From positions 43,666,984 to 43,730,983 of the forward strand of contig OY744544.1 of NCBI GenBank assembly GCA_963556195.1: a stretch of DNA of 64,000 bases, in the 5' to 3' direction. The stretch comes from Sepiola atlantica. Lineage: Eukaryota > Mollusca > Cephalopoda > Sepiida > Sepiolidae. Below the pieces are notes generated by a model. It did no database searches, was not told where the DNA came from, and saw nothing but the letters and a program-made list of their open reading frames with translations. The position numbers were made by a program, and so were the translations under genes. Shown one piece after another: positions 44,496 to 55,296 of the stretch; position 1 is the stretch's first letter, and every line of letters begins with the position of its first letter.

Positions 44496-47426
44496 TCATC
44501 TTTGTATGCGTCCAGTGATGACAGCAGCCTTATAATTGAATTTGATTTCTTGGTCAATCCAGAACTTATCCAACCGCTTCTCAAATATCTTTACAGTTTC
44601 GGCTTCAATTACACTTGATGGCAATCTATTCCACAAATCAACACAGCGATGGCTGAATGAATATTTTTTCAGGTTCAAACGTGCCTGTTTCTTGTAAAGC
44701 ATCTGACTGTGTCCCCTGTTGCCCACTCTTGTACTTTTTCTAGTCAATAATTTATCAGCATTGAAATCATATTTTCCAGAGAGCAATTTATAGCACTCAA
44801 TCATGTCCCCACATATTCTTCTATATGCCAAACTTGGCAATTTCAGAGCTTTCAACCTTTCTTCATAACTCTGATCGTACAGTCCTGGAACAAGTTTAGT
44901 AGCTCGCCTTTGTACATTTTCTATCATTTCAATGTGTTTCTTTTTATATGGTGCCCACACTTGATTAGCATATTCAATATGAGGCCTCACAAGCGCTTTA
45001 AACAATATAACCAATGAACTTCGATCGAGGTATTCAAAACATCTGCGGATTAAACCGAGAATTTTGTTGGCTTTGTTTACTTTCTCTTTCATGTGTTCTT
45101 CGAAATTTAGCCTATTGTCTATTACAACACCAATGTCTTTTCCCAAGTTCGTATAATCCATGGGTTGTAGACAATCATTCAGAGTATATTGAAAGCAATT
45201 TTTAGTGTTCTGTTTAGTACCTATACACATAATCTTGCATTTTTCTGGATGGAATTTTAGCTGCCATTTTTCAGACCAATCATACATGCAATGGATATCT
45301 TCCTGTAGTTTCTGACAATCTTCATAGTCTCTGATTTCACGAAATAACTTGGTATCGTCAGCATATAAAAAAGTTTCACTGTCATTCTTCATAGACTCAG
45401 GGAGGTCGTTTATATATACAACAAACAAAAGAGGACCCAAAACGGATCCTTGAGGGATACCACTGGTCACATCTATGACCGCAGAGCTCTCGTTGTTCAC
45501 TACCACTGTCTGTTTTCTGTCTGAGAGAAATGCCTTGATCCAATTGATGTATACTGGGCCAAATCCATACATTTTTAACTTATGTATTAACAGGCGGTGA
45601 CTCACTTTGTCAAACGCCTTCATAAAATCACAATATGCAGTGTGTATGCAATATCCAGCATCTAGAGAATCGGTCCACATATCAAGTACAGTCAGTAGCT
45701 GTAACACAGTTGATCTCCTTGGTATGAATCCAAATTGCTTATCTGTAAATAGTTCATTTACTGTCATATGTTTTATCATCTGGTCACGAATGATTGACTC
45801 CAATACCTTGCATATTATACATGTCAGACTCACCGGCCTATAATTACTAGGATTTTTCTTGTCCCCTTTCTTATGTATAGCAGTGACTTTAGCAGATTTC
45901 CACGGAAGTTTAGCTTCAGACAGAGATTTGTTAAATATTATCGACAGAGGTATGCTTAGCACAGTACTCAGTTCTTTCAATATTCTTGGGCTAATGTTAT
46001 CAGGTCCAGGTGACTTGTCTATTTTGAGCTTGTCTAATTTTTGTTTTACAGTATCTGGAGTTATTACTATACTGCTTGCGTAATCTGTACTTTCAATCAC
46101 TTTGTAATCCAGAGACGGCAATTCTTTATCTCCATCCACCGTGAATACGGAAGCGAAGAACTCTGCTAGTATATCTGCTTTTTCACGATCGCCATCTGAT
46201 ACTTTAGATTTATCATTATCAGCATATAAGTCTGGAATTGATGTTTTAGTCTTAGATTTCGACTGAACATATGTCCAAAATTTCTTCGGATTTGACTGAA
46301 TGCCCATAACAATGTCTTTTTCATATAATTTTATGGCTTTTCTAGTTAAATACCGTACTTTGTTTCGGATGCGATTATACTGTTCCTTATCTTTATTCTT
46401 TCCAGATTGTTTAAATTTGTGCCATAACCGTTCTTTTCTCTTCAAAACACTTTTCAATTTTACTGTAACTGTCAACGATCCTTTATTTCTTTTTTTTCCA
46501 TTGCATTTTATTACTGCCTTTGGTACACAAGTTTCCACTGCTGCGTATATCTTTGTCTTCAAAATACTCCATTGTGTTTCAATGTCTTTTGTTGCTAACA
46601 CATTTTCCCAGTCTATGCTTGGAATCTCCCTCATAGTATTGTAATCTCCCTTTTCATATTTGTATCTTGTTTTTTCATGATCATTTTCCACATACACATT
46701 AAAGTCAAATGTTATCACTGAATGATCACTTTTGCCCAGTGGAGCGCCTATTTGCATATTTGAAATCATTCCTTCTTCGTTTGTCAGCACTAGATCCAGC
46801 AATGATGGGTTATTAGATCCTCTGCCCCTAGTTGGTTCAAGCACATGTTGAAACCAGAAGCAGTCCTTAATAGATTCAACAAATTCATATTGTGCGTCTC
46901 CCGGTCCTCCGTTAGTTGAGTAATTTTCCCAGCATATATTGCCATAATTGAAATCACCGACCGTTAGATAATGAGAACAATGTCTTTCAGACAGCAAATT
47001 TAGCAGCTCGTTTAATTTAGCATTGTTCTCGTCACTTGAGCTTGGGCTTCTATATATAGAAGTAAACACTAGTTTGTCATGTTTGTTTACTGGAATTTCA
47101 ACACACAGGTACTCCGAAAAGCTTACATCGAGTGTCATTTGTGTAAATTTCAGATCGTTGCTAATATAATTCAGTATTCCTCTACCAGTTTCTTTTTTCT
47201 CTATATTCATTCCTACTAATTCGTATCCTTCCAGATTGTATTCAGACAAATTCCTCTCAAATCTGAAATTTTTTGGTTTAACTTCTTGTAAGGTGATCAA
47301 CATTGGTTTTGTGTCCATTTCCTCAATGCGTATTTTTATCTCTGAAATTTTATCGCGTGTGAACGTATCTACATTTGAAACAAGAACTGTGAACTTATTT
47401 ACATCATTATTTACATTATTATTCAC
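44496..47426 (-). CDS. LINE ORF2: AP endonuclease and reverse transcriptase
   Basis: Uninterrupted 976-aa frame. Residues about 10-240 form the apurinic endonuclease-like domain: LITLQEV (catalytic Glu 48), TSIYRSPSS, VGDFNYGNICW (Asp 158, Asn 160), SLLDLVLTN and GKSDHSVITF (the terminal SDH). A basic linker follows. Residues about 500-770 form the reverse transcriptase: NYRPVSLTCIICKVLE (528 on), AYCDFMKAFDKVSHRLL (597), SGIPQGSVLGPLLF (655) and FLYADDTKLF with the catalytic YADD at 688-691. The C-terminal third has ALVRPHIEYANQVWAPYKKK and FSHRCVDLWNRLPSSV. The product nicks DNA and copies its RNA by target-primed reverse transcription. All key motifs are present. The start is the first Met; an in-frame later start is possible. 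Confidence 0.95.
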   Translation of the reverse strand: MNNNVNNDVNKFTVLVSNVDTFTRDKISEIKIRIEEMDTKPMLITLQEVKPKNFRFERNLSEYNLEGYELVGMNIEKKETGRGILNYISNDLKFTQMTLDVSFSEYLCVEIPVNKHDKLVFTSIYRSPSSSDENNAKLNELLNLLSERHCSHYLTVGDFNYGNICWENYSTNGGPGDAQYEFVESIKDCFWFQHVLEPTRGRGSNNPSLLDLVLTNEEGMISNMQIGAPLGKSDHSVITFDFNVYVENDHEKTRYKYEKGDYNTMREIPSIDWENVLATKDIETQWSILKTKIYAAVETCVPKAVIKCNGKKRNKGSLTVTVKLKSVLKRKERLWHKFKQSGKNKDKEQYNRIRNKVRYLTRKAIKLYEKDIVMGIQSNPKKFWTYVQSKSKTKTSIPDLYADNDKSKVSDGDREKADILAEFFASVFTVDGDKELPSLDYKVIESTDYASSIVITPDTVKQKLDKLKIDKSPGPDNISPRILKELSTVLSIPLSIIFNKSLSEAKLPWKSAKVTAIHKKGDKKNPSNYRPVSLTCIICKVLESIIRDQMIKHMTVNELFTDKQFGFIPRRSTVLQLLTVLDMWTDSLDAGYCIHTAYCDFMKAFDKVSHRLLIHKLKMYGFGPVYINWIKAFLSDRKQTVVVNNESSAVIDVTSGIPQGSVLGPLLFVVYINDLPESMKNDSETFLYADDTKLFREIRDYEDCQKLQEDIHCMYDWSEKWQLKFHPEKCKIMCIGTKQNTKNCFQYTLNDCLQPMDYTNLGKDIGVVIDNRLNFEEHMKEKVNKANKILGLIRRCFEYLDRSSLVILFKALVRPHIEYANQVWAPYKKKHIEMIENVQRRATKLVPGLYDQSYEERLKALKLPSLAYRRICGDMIECYKLLSGKYDFNADKLLTRKSTRVGNRGHSQMLYKKQARLNLKKYSFSHRCVDLWNRLPSSVIEAETVKIFEKRLDKFWIDQEIKFNYKAAVITGRIQR

Positions 47427-47455
47427 AAAACAGTTATTTTCACTGTGCCCATTTT

Positions 47456-47848
47456 CTATGCTGCCTTCAGATTGGCGCCGGGACCCTCTTCCTCGGTAGT
47501 CTTCTGTATTTTCACTTTTATTATTTTCCTGCTCCCTATTGGTCCCCGTACTAGGAAACGAAAATTTCCATCCGATGATTTCTCTTGACGCTGCTTCGCT
47601 TCTTTTCTCAATTCAGATTCTTTCATTCTGTCACTCTTGTTCATATCGTGTTGTAAGCCAATTTTCTTCATGGTGTCTGATTCTGAGTACTGTAGTTTGA
47701 AAGCATTTCTCATCATATTGGCTTTGACAGTATCACTAAACGTTGCTAAGATTGGTCTTATAGTTTCCTTTATCCCAAGTCTTCGCACATTCAAAATATC
47801 CTCTTCCTGAAGATTTATTCCGATTTCTTGACCAACTGCTTTTATCAT
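47456..47848 (-). CDS. LINE ORF1, RRM-type RNA-binding fragment (5'-truncated)
   Basis: 130-aa frame ending 29 bases before ORF2. It has EIGINLQEEDILNVRRLGI, then IRPILATFSDTVKANMMRNA, a charged segment KSDRMKESELRKEAKQRQE, and the C-terminal FRFLVRGPIGSRKIIKVKI. This is the pattern of the C-terminal part of L1/CR1-like ORF1 nucleic-acid chaperones. The usual N-terminal coiled coil is absent because the element is truncated at about 47862. The Met used here is probably internal. Confidence 0.8.
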   Translation of the reverse strand: MIKAVGQEIGINLQEEDILNVRRLGIKETIRPILATFSDTVKANMMRNAFKLQYSESDTMKKIGLQHDMNKSDRMKESELRKEAKQRQEKSSDGNFRFLVRGPIGSRKIIKVKIQKTTEEEGPGANLKAA

Positions 47849-47861
47849 CTTAACATCTTTG

Positions 47862-48035
47862 GGGAGGAGTAAGTTTATTGCTTACTGCCTGAGGCACCCC
47901 TACCGGGTAATGCCGACGGGGCTGTCCAGGCAATTTTTAAACCCCACTTTCCCGACCCGACCTTGGGTCACATCTTACTTGTGGGAGTAAGATAAAAACT
48001 GGCCTTGTGCCTAACTCCTGGAGAGGAGTAAATTA
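47862..48035 (-). repeat. interspersed repeat R2, copy 2
   Basis: CCGACCTTGGGTCACATCTT, ACTTGTGGGAGTAAGATAAA and GGCCTTGTGCCTAACTCCTG are the reverse complement of the 34.64-34.79 kb copy. Confidence 0.65.
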
Positions 48036-48299
48036 ATACATGTTTAGCATTGAATAATATTATTAGTTGACGAAAGATCATTAAGTTTAGCTGTATATTA
48101 AATAACAACGAAGATTTAAAGGCCTTGCAAAAAGAAATACATCTTTTTGACACCATCTTTCACGTACAACTTGTTTGAGAGTAATGCCATAACCAATTTT
48201 ATTTTTAATAATTTATGTAACTAAAATAGGATTTAACCATAATTGATTAATTAAAAAAATGTTTGAACAATAAAAAAAATCTTTCGAAATTTTTTTTAG

Positions 48300-48545
48300 A
48301 TGAGAATTGATGATTTGCATTATTTGGATGACTATTCTCTAACTGGTTATTATTTGGATGACTATTCTCTAACTGGTTATTATTTGGATGACTATTCTCT
48401 AACTGGTTATTATTTGGATGACTATTCTCTAACTGGTTATTATTTGGATGACTATTGTCTAACTGGTTATTATTTGGATGACTATTCTCTAACTGGTTAT
48501 TATTTGGATGACTATTCTCTAACTGGTTATTATTTCAACAACGTT
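48300..48545. repeat. 27-bp minisatellite grown from a SINE end
   Basis: Seven copies of GGATGACTATTCTCTAACTGG plus TTATTT. Because 27 is a multiple of 3, it gives a 9-residue repeat peptide (YYLDDYSLTG) in a 91-aa frame, but this is repeat-driven. The unit is a variant of the SINE terminus GGACTACTATTCTCATCTTGG and sits exactly where that terminus should be. Confidence 0.92.
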
Positions 48546-49078
48546 TCGACCGATGTAACCTCCGGCTTTCTTTAGGTGCATATTTTCAAAGTTGGGAATC
48601 TTTATGTCGAACTCGGGAACCTATATGAAATTTCAAACTGAATTCATTAGTTAATTCACGAAGGTAGATTGTTCTCATTCCGTCACCCATAACCGGGTAG
48701 AAGTGTTAATTCATCATTATGTTATTCTTAACTATTATCGCCCGTAGTACGGATTGAACCGTCAAGGGAGAGTCTTCTAAGAGTTGAAGGTTACATTCTT
48801 TCTAATAACTAATAATAATAATAATAACTAAGAGTAACATAATAATTAATTAGAACTTCTACCGGGTCAGGGCTGACGGAATGAGAACAATCAACTCCCG
48901 TGGATTAAATAAAGGGTTTAGTTATAAATTCCGTCCAGTTTCCCAAGTTCGACTATTAGGTTCTAGTTCACAAATTCGAAAAGACATTTTACCTAAAGAA
49001 GGTCGAGGTTATATCGGCCGAAATGTTGTGAAAATAAAAACCAAGATGAGAATAATAGTCCAAAAAATCCAAATAATA
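48530..49078 (-). mobile_element. tRNA-headed SINE with inverted ends, copy 3
   Basis: Left module CAACGTTTCGACCGATGTAA and right inverted module ATATCGGCCGAAATGTTGTG with CCAAGATGAGAATAATAGTC. The body has CATAACCGGGTAGAAGTG and ACGGATTGAACCGTCAA (B-box relic). Same two-ended layout as 36728-37237. Confidence 0.72.
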
Positions 49079-49084
49079 TAAAAA

Positions 49085-50590
49085 TAAATCATTTATTTAA
49101 AAAAAAAAAATTTTTTTTTTAAATGAGTAAAAAGTAAAATCAGTAAATTTGTAGATTGAGCTAAATCACATCATCACCCGAAAAAATGAGATTCTACTTT
49201 TATATGCGATTATGTGTGAACACTCCAAAAAACTTTATGGAAAGAAGGAAAAATATGACAATTATTTTAGAATTTAGAGTGGGTAATCAGTTTCGAATAT
49301 AAATTAAACATAAAATGATCCCCAATTTTCAAACCATTCTAACATTTTAAGACAATTAACTCAATTTTTTTACCACTAACTCTAAGTCCGAGTGGCAAAG
49401 TTGTAAAACCACATGTAATCACCTAAAAAAGTAGAACACCCCTAAAAAATCACACAGAATTTATTTCTCATAGCAAATAAAGAGGTTAACTCTCCTAATA
49501 AATGCCCGAAAAGGAGCGATCATGTTACGTCAAATTTATGTGAAACTAAATTGGAAAATGAGAGTTTTTTTTTTCTTGCCATCATTTTTTCACACGTAAT
49601 TGCCTATAGAAAGTAGAATCTTACTTTGGGGGAGGTGGCAGAGAGTGTTAATCTACAATAATAATCTAATAATCGAATTTTAAAGCAAACGTCTTTAAAA
49701 AAAAAAAAAATAATAACGTTATTGTTTGATTTGAAAACAAAAAATGTGAAAAAGATCAAAGAGAAATAAATTGAAATAATTTAACTGAGTTATACATACA
49801 ACTTGTCGTACGTTGTTTTTACTGTCATGCGACCACTGAGACGATTATCGGGCAGAATAGCATTGCATCTAACAAATCTATATTTGATTCTGTTTAGGCA
49901 GTGAATTACAGAAATGTTCAGCCTGTTTTCTTTACATAAAAGAAAAAAATTCCAATCGATTTCATCAATTCCATATTCTATTCAGCCTGATAATTCTTTC
50001 AGTAACTAAATAAAAATGCTAAGCATTAGTTAAGTATTTCTTTTTTTATTTTACAATCTAGTTATGTATTTGCTTTTAAAATAAATATATAATTTTTGTA
50101 AATTATTTTTATTCTGATAAAATTTTATATAATTTATTGTAGAATTCGCCTCCAATTATTTATGTTGAAAAATTATCACATATTTGATTTGAAAAGAGTT
50201 ATAATAATAATGACAACAATGTTTTCTAGTGTTAAGTTTTTATAAATATACTTTTTCATAGAGTGGCAAACTTGTTTCTTTCAAATATTTCTATCATCAA
50301 TTATTATCATTGTTATGAAATTCGTGCACTGAAGGGAGCACTCAGGATCAGCAGCCTTGTGTCATGCTGGTTGGTACATGTCTGAAACGAGAAATAAAAC
50401 AATTTGTAATTGACCTTAAAATCGTGATACAAACATGCAGGCCAAAAAGTGTGGGGGATTAAAAAGATTTTAAAAGGTCTGTACGTTATCCCCTTTTTAC
50501 TGATCCAGATACAAAAGGTGTAGCAACAGAAATGAAAAATCGAAAACAAGAAAGTTTTTTTATAACTTACGTTTTGTGCTTTATTTGCAG
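49085..50590. other. AT-rich stretch, nothing recognised
   Basis: No supported feature; possibly the 5' flank or an intron of the gene whose exon starts at 50591. Confidence 0.4.
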
Positions 50591-50694
50591 TAGAATGTCA
50601 ACATTTTTTGATAGACTCCTGCCTTACAGATCCAGTCAACTCTCGAACCCCCAGTTGCAGAGAGCAAAAGGCAGAATGTCTGCTCACTTCAATC
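50591..50694 (+). CDS. candidate host exon (possible first coding exon)
   Basis: A good acceptor (TTTGTGCTTTATTTGCAG) precedes it and a good donor (AATC then GTAAGAC) ends it. From the ATG at 50595 the exon encodes MSTFFDRLLPYRSSQLSN, then PQLQRAKGRMSAHFN, and one extra base, so it ends in phase 1. The base composition is more balanced than its flanks. The next candidate exon at 54964 begins in the matching phase. No protein family is recognised. An unseen 5' non-coding exon is implied by the acceptor. Confidence 0.5.
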
Positions 50695-50699
50695 GTAAG

Positions 50700-52250
50700 A
50701 CTTGTTCTCCCGTTTTTTTGTTTTTTTTAGATTCTCTGTTGATCGGTGACGTAATTCTGACAATTGTTTTTAATACATTTCTCAAATCGACATATATCAA
50801 AATATAAACAATAAAATGTTTACAATTTCAATTTTAGTCTCAAACTTAAAATTATCACAACAATCACAGTCACATTCCAAATGCAATGTCTATCCACACC
50901 CCTGACCTACATCTAGTTATCATCTAAGTTATAATACTTATTTATTATCCTGATTTTTGCGATCACTCCGGGGTAATCTCATTACAAGTCAAACAATTTG
51001 TGATTCTTATCTGATGCATACAAGGGTCACATACAATCCAAATACATACATTTATGTGTGAATGTGTACACTTAAAAGAGTTTATGCATGTTCAGTTGTT
51101 GTGTTCGTTTTTTTTTTGTATTATTTCATCACCATTCATCCATCAATATGCATACTCTGGAGAGCTTCGCCACATACTTGAGAACAGAATTCGCTTGGAG
51201 GTCTATTGTTTTGTTGTGTTATCACATGTGCGATTTAACACAGTGCTTGCTGAAGGCATCTTCAAGGCTGGATAAGTATACAGCGCGCCAAATTCTGCAC
51301 ACTTTGCACTTTTACGGTTCTCTGCTCACTGGAGAAGTGCACCTCTCTGTTGTCAAGAATAGTCTTCGGTGAAGCTGTGACATTCTCTCTGTCGAAACAC
51401 CCATTTGTCGATAGTCGCGACAGGAATTACAACTACCCATAAAGAACAGAGGGAGTTTTGTTCATGGTTTTCTCCTCTAGATCCGCCGTGTTCTGTCTAT
51501 GCCCATTCATATTAACAGGTTAACCTTGTGAAGAGGGTGGCTCTTCACTACACACAGTCAGTCATTCACTATGGAAAGGCTGTATTTTGCACATTACATA
51601 GAGCTGGGACGCATGGAAACGAGTTTCACGTTTAGAGTTGAAATATTTCAAACTGCCCGACGGATCAAAGGAGAGAGGCTGTCATTAGGATGCATGAACA
51701 TTGAAAAAAAAATCTGAAACAAGCGAACACTCAAACAATGATAACAATGAAGGTGTTTTTTTTTAATTTTTATTTTCTCAAGAGTTACAAATCCGTCGCC
51801 ATTTTCTTGACTTGAGTGTTTGTGGATGTGGATTTAATTTGAGGAAAATAAATAAAATATGAGGAGAAATAAATGTATATTTTATTTATTATTAATCGAA
51901 TATTTATCGAAATCAAAATGTAACAGCATAAACTAAAAGTAAATTGTTTAAAATCCTATTACAAGCGTCATTAATATTCGCTCTCTCCTTCGCGCACACA
52001 CGACTGGCACTACATAACCAATTTCCCCCTCTCTGCATTCGTCAAGTCATCAGCACTCCCTTGTATCGGCTCGCTTGTTGATTTGGCACCTCTGGCTCTT
52101 AACTTTTTATTATTTATAAATTTAAGAGTAAAATAAAACCTTAAAAGTAGTAATGGGATTTAAAAAGAAAAGCGAAATAAAAATGACAGTAAAAAGACTC
52201 CCAGGAAATGTCAGGTAGGTATAGCTAGTAATTAAGAAAATTAACGGGAA
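50700..52250. other. unassigned, intronic if 50591 exon is real
   Basis: No gene or named repeat. The part at 51100-51700 is less AT-rich, with open frames of about 70-94 aa that lack domains. Confidence 0.35.
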
Positions 52251-52254
52251 ATAA

Positions 52255-52710
52255 AGAGCTGAAATCGAGATAAATTTCCCAATCTGGGGGCCATGGCCCC
52301 CTGTGTGTGTGTGTGTGTGTGTGGCAAGAGGGCAGCATGAAAAGCATGTTTTCCTAAACAACTCCAATCAGTTGCAACTAAGAAAGTCAAAATTAAGAGA
52401 AAAGACACCGAGTGCATATGTGGAGGAAAGGAACAGGAAGTCATTCTTTGATGAAAAAAAAAGTCATCTAACTCTCCTGTCCGCTACATGAATTACTTGA
52501 AATATTAGCCTTCATGGCAAAATTAACATTTTCAGTTTTCAGAGAAAACTGTCATAAGAGTGAAAATCAGCTTTTTTTATTAAAAAAAAAGAAGCGAATT
52601 TCGATTAAAAAGTCTGAGAACCCACATCTGTGAGAGGCTCCGCTTTTTCTGGATTCAAATAAAGCTGAACTCTGCTAAAAAGTGAAGATCTCAAATCCCT
52701 GTAATATAAG
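52255..52710. repeat. interspersed repeat R1, copy 3
   Basis: AATTTCCCAATCTGGGGG, an internal (GT)n, AACTCCAATCAGTTGCAACT, AAGAAAGTCAAAATTAAGAG and AAAGCTGAACTCTGCTAAAA match the 13.5 and 25.9 kb copies. Confidence 0.68.
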
Positions 52711-53042
52711 TATTTTCTAATATTTTCCAAGATAGAAAATGTGTAAATGTTTAAATTAAATCAATTGTGATTCATTTGTATTTATTTTGCAGAAAAAGCT
52801 GTAATTCATACTTTTCTAATATGATTTGCACATGTGTTTGTTTTATAATGTTACAATAAACAGAAACATCAGTGCAAATTAAAATTCTTTAGTTTAGTTT
52901 TTGGTAAATGGTATTTTATATTGGGGCCGGGGACTTTAAACTGTAGCGAGTGGTTGTCTATCGAGTTCAGGTTTGAAAAAGAGTGTGAACAGAGAAAATG
53001 GAAGCACAAAAAAGATGAGCAGGTATCATCAACAAATTCATA

Positions 53043-53222
53043 CTATTTGGATTATTCGGACTACTGTTCTCATCTTGGATGTTATTCTCACAACGTTTCA
53101 GCCGATGTAACCTCCAACCTTCTTCAGGTGCATCTTGTCAAAGTTGAGAATCTTTATGTCGAACTCGTGAATCTGTATGGAATTTCAAACAGAACTATTT
53201 ATTTAATCCACAGGGGTAGCTT
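53043..53222 (-). mobile_element. tRNA-headed SINE 3' module, copy 4 (5'-truncated)
   Basis: Minus strand: GATGCACCTGAAGAAGGTTG, TTACATCGGCTGAAACGTTG, AGATGAGAACAGTAGTCCGA. No promoter region remains. Confidence 0.78.
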
Positions 53223-53224
53223 GC

Positions 53225-54790
53225 TCTTTTTTGTGTATTTAAGTTGATTTCGTTACATGGGATATTATTTTTGATGATTATTGATGATCCACCACAAACC
53301 CTTTCGGTATGCTGTTTTATACAGTTATAAGTTTGGTCATTTTTAATGTTGATCTTCTTGTTTTCTTTGAGTTGGGTTTCTTAAAAGCATATGATTGCCG
53401 GACAGTGGTTTGTAATGAGCAGAATCAGTTCGCAATAGTTGGCCTTTACTCCTAGTTTTCAAGATTTTTAGTACTTTCTTCTTTAACTTTCATCTCCATT
53501 TCTGATGAGTTTGTAGATTTCTTTTTATTTCCTGGTTCTTCATTTGAGGTTTTTATTTCTAGTTTGTGCATAGATTGGGATCGTTGTCATGATTTTTCAA
53601 ATTCTAGGCTTTTTGATTTGATTTTGTTCGGGCTTTTTGAGTTTCTCTGTCTTGAACTTTTTTCCTGGTTTTCAATTTCCACCATTTCTCTTTTCTGTTT
53701 ATTGTATCGTTTCTTCAAAGGAGGTTTCGCTTTTAGAGGCTGTTTAGGTTGAGGCTTTTTTTTAGCTTGGAGCATCTTTAGTCTCGTCGATCTGGGATTA
53801 GGAATTAGGGATTTTTCTTTTGGTCCGATTCCATGTTAGATCTAGTTGTACGGCTGACTAAATTTTCTTTCGATATCTCTAGTAGTGATCTTAGTTCTTT
53901 CACTAGATCAGGTAGGTTGTTTTCATTTTGTTGGGCTTGACCTTTGCGTTACTTCTGCATAATTGTTATTTTTGAAATATGTTTCAACAATCTTTCGTGC
54001 TTCTGTGCAGGATAAATTTCTCTTATGTTTAACATCATTAATTTCTCTTTCTTTTTGGTATATTTTGCAGTTTTTAGAGTAGTTCGTTACAATTTGAACA
54101 TTTTTCGATGTTATTTTCTGTATGGTTGGGGTCTTTTTCACCACATTTCACACACATTTTAATTCCTCTACATATTTTCCTATGGTGCCCATATTTTGGG
54201 CATTTGTGGTATCTTAAGGATGTAGAGATATATTGTTCTACCTTTTCAATTAGGTAACCAATTTTTACTTCCTTTGGAATTGTAGGTGTGTCAAAGGTCA
54301 GTATATAAGTATTAGTTGGTATGGTCTGCCCATTTCTTTTTATGGCTATGTGTGTGTGGTCAATTACGCCTTGCTTTTTTAATGCCGTTGTAGTTGCCAA
54401 GGACAATTCAAGGACTCCTTTAGCGGTATTTAGCTTTTCATGTGGAAGAACTTTACATTTATGGTTGTAGAAATACCCCATTAGGTTTTGGGCATCTTTA
54501 TTGTCATTTACTTTGACAAGAAGATTTCTGTTTCTTAGTATTTTAATTGACTTTCGATGGCTCTTGCTGGTAAGTATTTTTTCGATTAAGATAATTCACT
54601 AATTTTTTTGCTTTCAAGTAGTTCTATTGCTAGGAATTTTGGGAAATTATGGAGAGGCTGTTTTGGGGAGGTTGTATATTTTTTGTCCTCTGAGTTTGAG
54701 GTTTCTGAGACATCAGAATGGTATCTTTTAAGGTTTTTTTTTTAACAAACTTTCCCGGGTTATGGACTGCTCAGCTACCAGAATCCCACC
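53225..54790 (-). pseudogene. Jockey-type LINE: ORF1 (gag-like) and start of ORF2, decayed
   Basis: Minus strand. At 54481-54074 a frame has KGVLELSLATTTALKKQGVI, PTNTYILTFDTPTIPKEVKI and GYLIEKVEQYISTSLRYHKC. Zinc-knuckle CCHC motifs follow: CPKYGHHRKIC, CVKCGEKDPNH and KCSNCNELL. After a frameshift 54144-53923 has KIYQKEREI and SCTEARKIVETYF, and 53775-53587 has a Lys-rich tail. At about 53470-53400 the beginning of an endonuclease (ITNHCPAIICF) marks the start of ORF2. Several frameshifts; the rest of ORF2 is missing, replaced by a SINE copy. This is a dead gag-like RNA-binding protein plus endonuclease start. Confidence 0.8.
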
Positions 54791-54963
54791 CTTGAGCATC
54801 ATGGGTTGCCACCCACAGCAAACTTGTGGCCACATTATCGGAGGAAAAAAAAAGGAGGGAAGATAGAGAAAGAGAGAAAGGAGGTGAATTGTGGGTTTTT
54901 TCTTTGCAAAACATGATTGAGTTTTGCAAAGAGAAGGGAGAAAGAAAAAAACTTCAATGTTAG

Positions 54964-55112
54964 GTGCATTTTGGGTCAGACAGCCTGATCTGGTAGCAGG
55001 AAAATTGAAGCTGCCTCTCTTTCTTATCCGACATCCAAGAGAACAGGCCTTGATAACAGATGCTCTGCAGTTTTACTTCAATTTTAACCAGACCAACGAA
55101 GATAAGCTTCAG
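54964..55112 (+). CDS. candidate host internal exon, unknown protein
   Basis: It starts after AACTTCAATGTTAG and ends CTTCAG before GTCATAGT. The frame encodes AFWVRQPDLVAGKLKLPLFL, then IRHPREQALITDALQFYFNF and NQTNEDKLQ, with balanced, non-repetitive composition. Entry in phase 1 matches the exit phase of the 50591-50694 exon and would give Arg at the junction. The exon ends in phase 0. Both splice sites are weaker than those of the upstream exon. I cannot name the family. Confidence 0.45.
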
Positions 55113-55296
55113 GTCATAGTAAAAATATATCCGTTTACTTTTTTAATACTAAGTTTGAGTGATTATTATTTCATTTTACACAGACAGTATTTTGCAACTG
55201 CGCACAATCTTTTCCAATCTGCTGCACCTTTCTCTTTGCAAACTTTCTACTTTTACAAATTTTTAAATAAATAATAAAAAATAGGTTGAGTACATT

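Larger units (their letters stand above)
44402..47862 (-). mobile_element. CR1-like LINE, nearly complete
   Basis: Minus-strand element with ORF1 (truncated), ORF2 (intact), a short 3' UTR (GCCATAGGACGACTCATG) and a tail of tandem TTTCTATG octamers (plus strand CATAGAAA, 44402-44440). Octamer-type tails are a hallmark of CR1-clade LINEs. The 5' end stops inside ORF1 at about 47862, where an R2 repeat begins. It is the least decayed transposon in the window. Confidence 0.88.

Noticed and set aside
48300..48575. 91-aa ORF with YYLDDYSLTG repeats
   Set aside because: Derived from a 27-bp minisatellite inside a SINE; length multiple of 3 keeps it open by chance.
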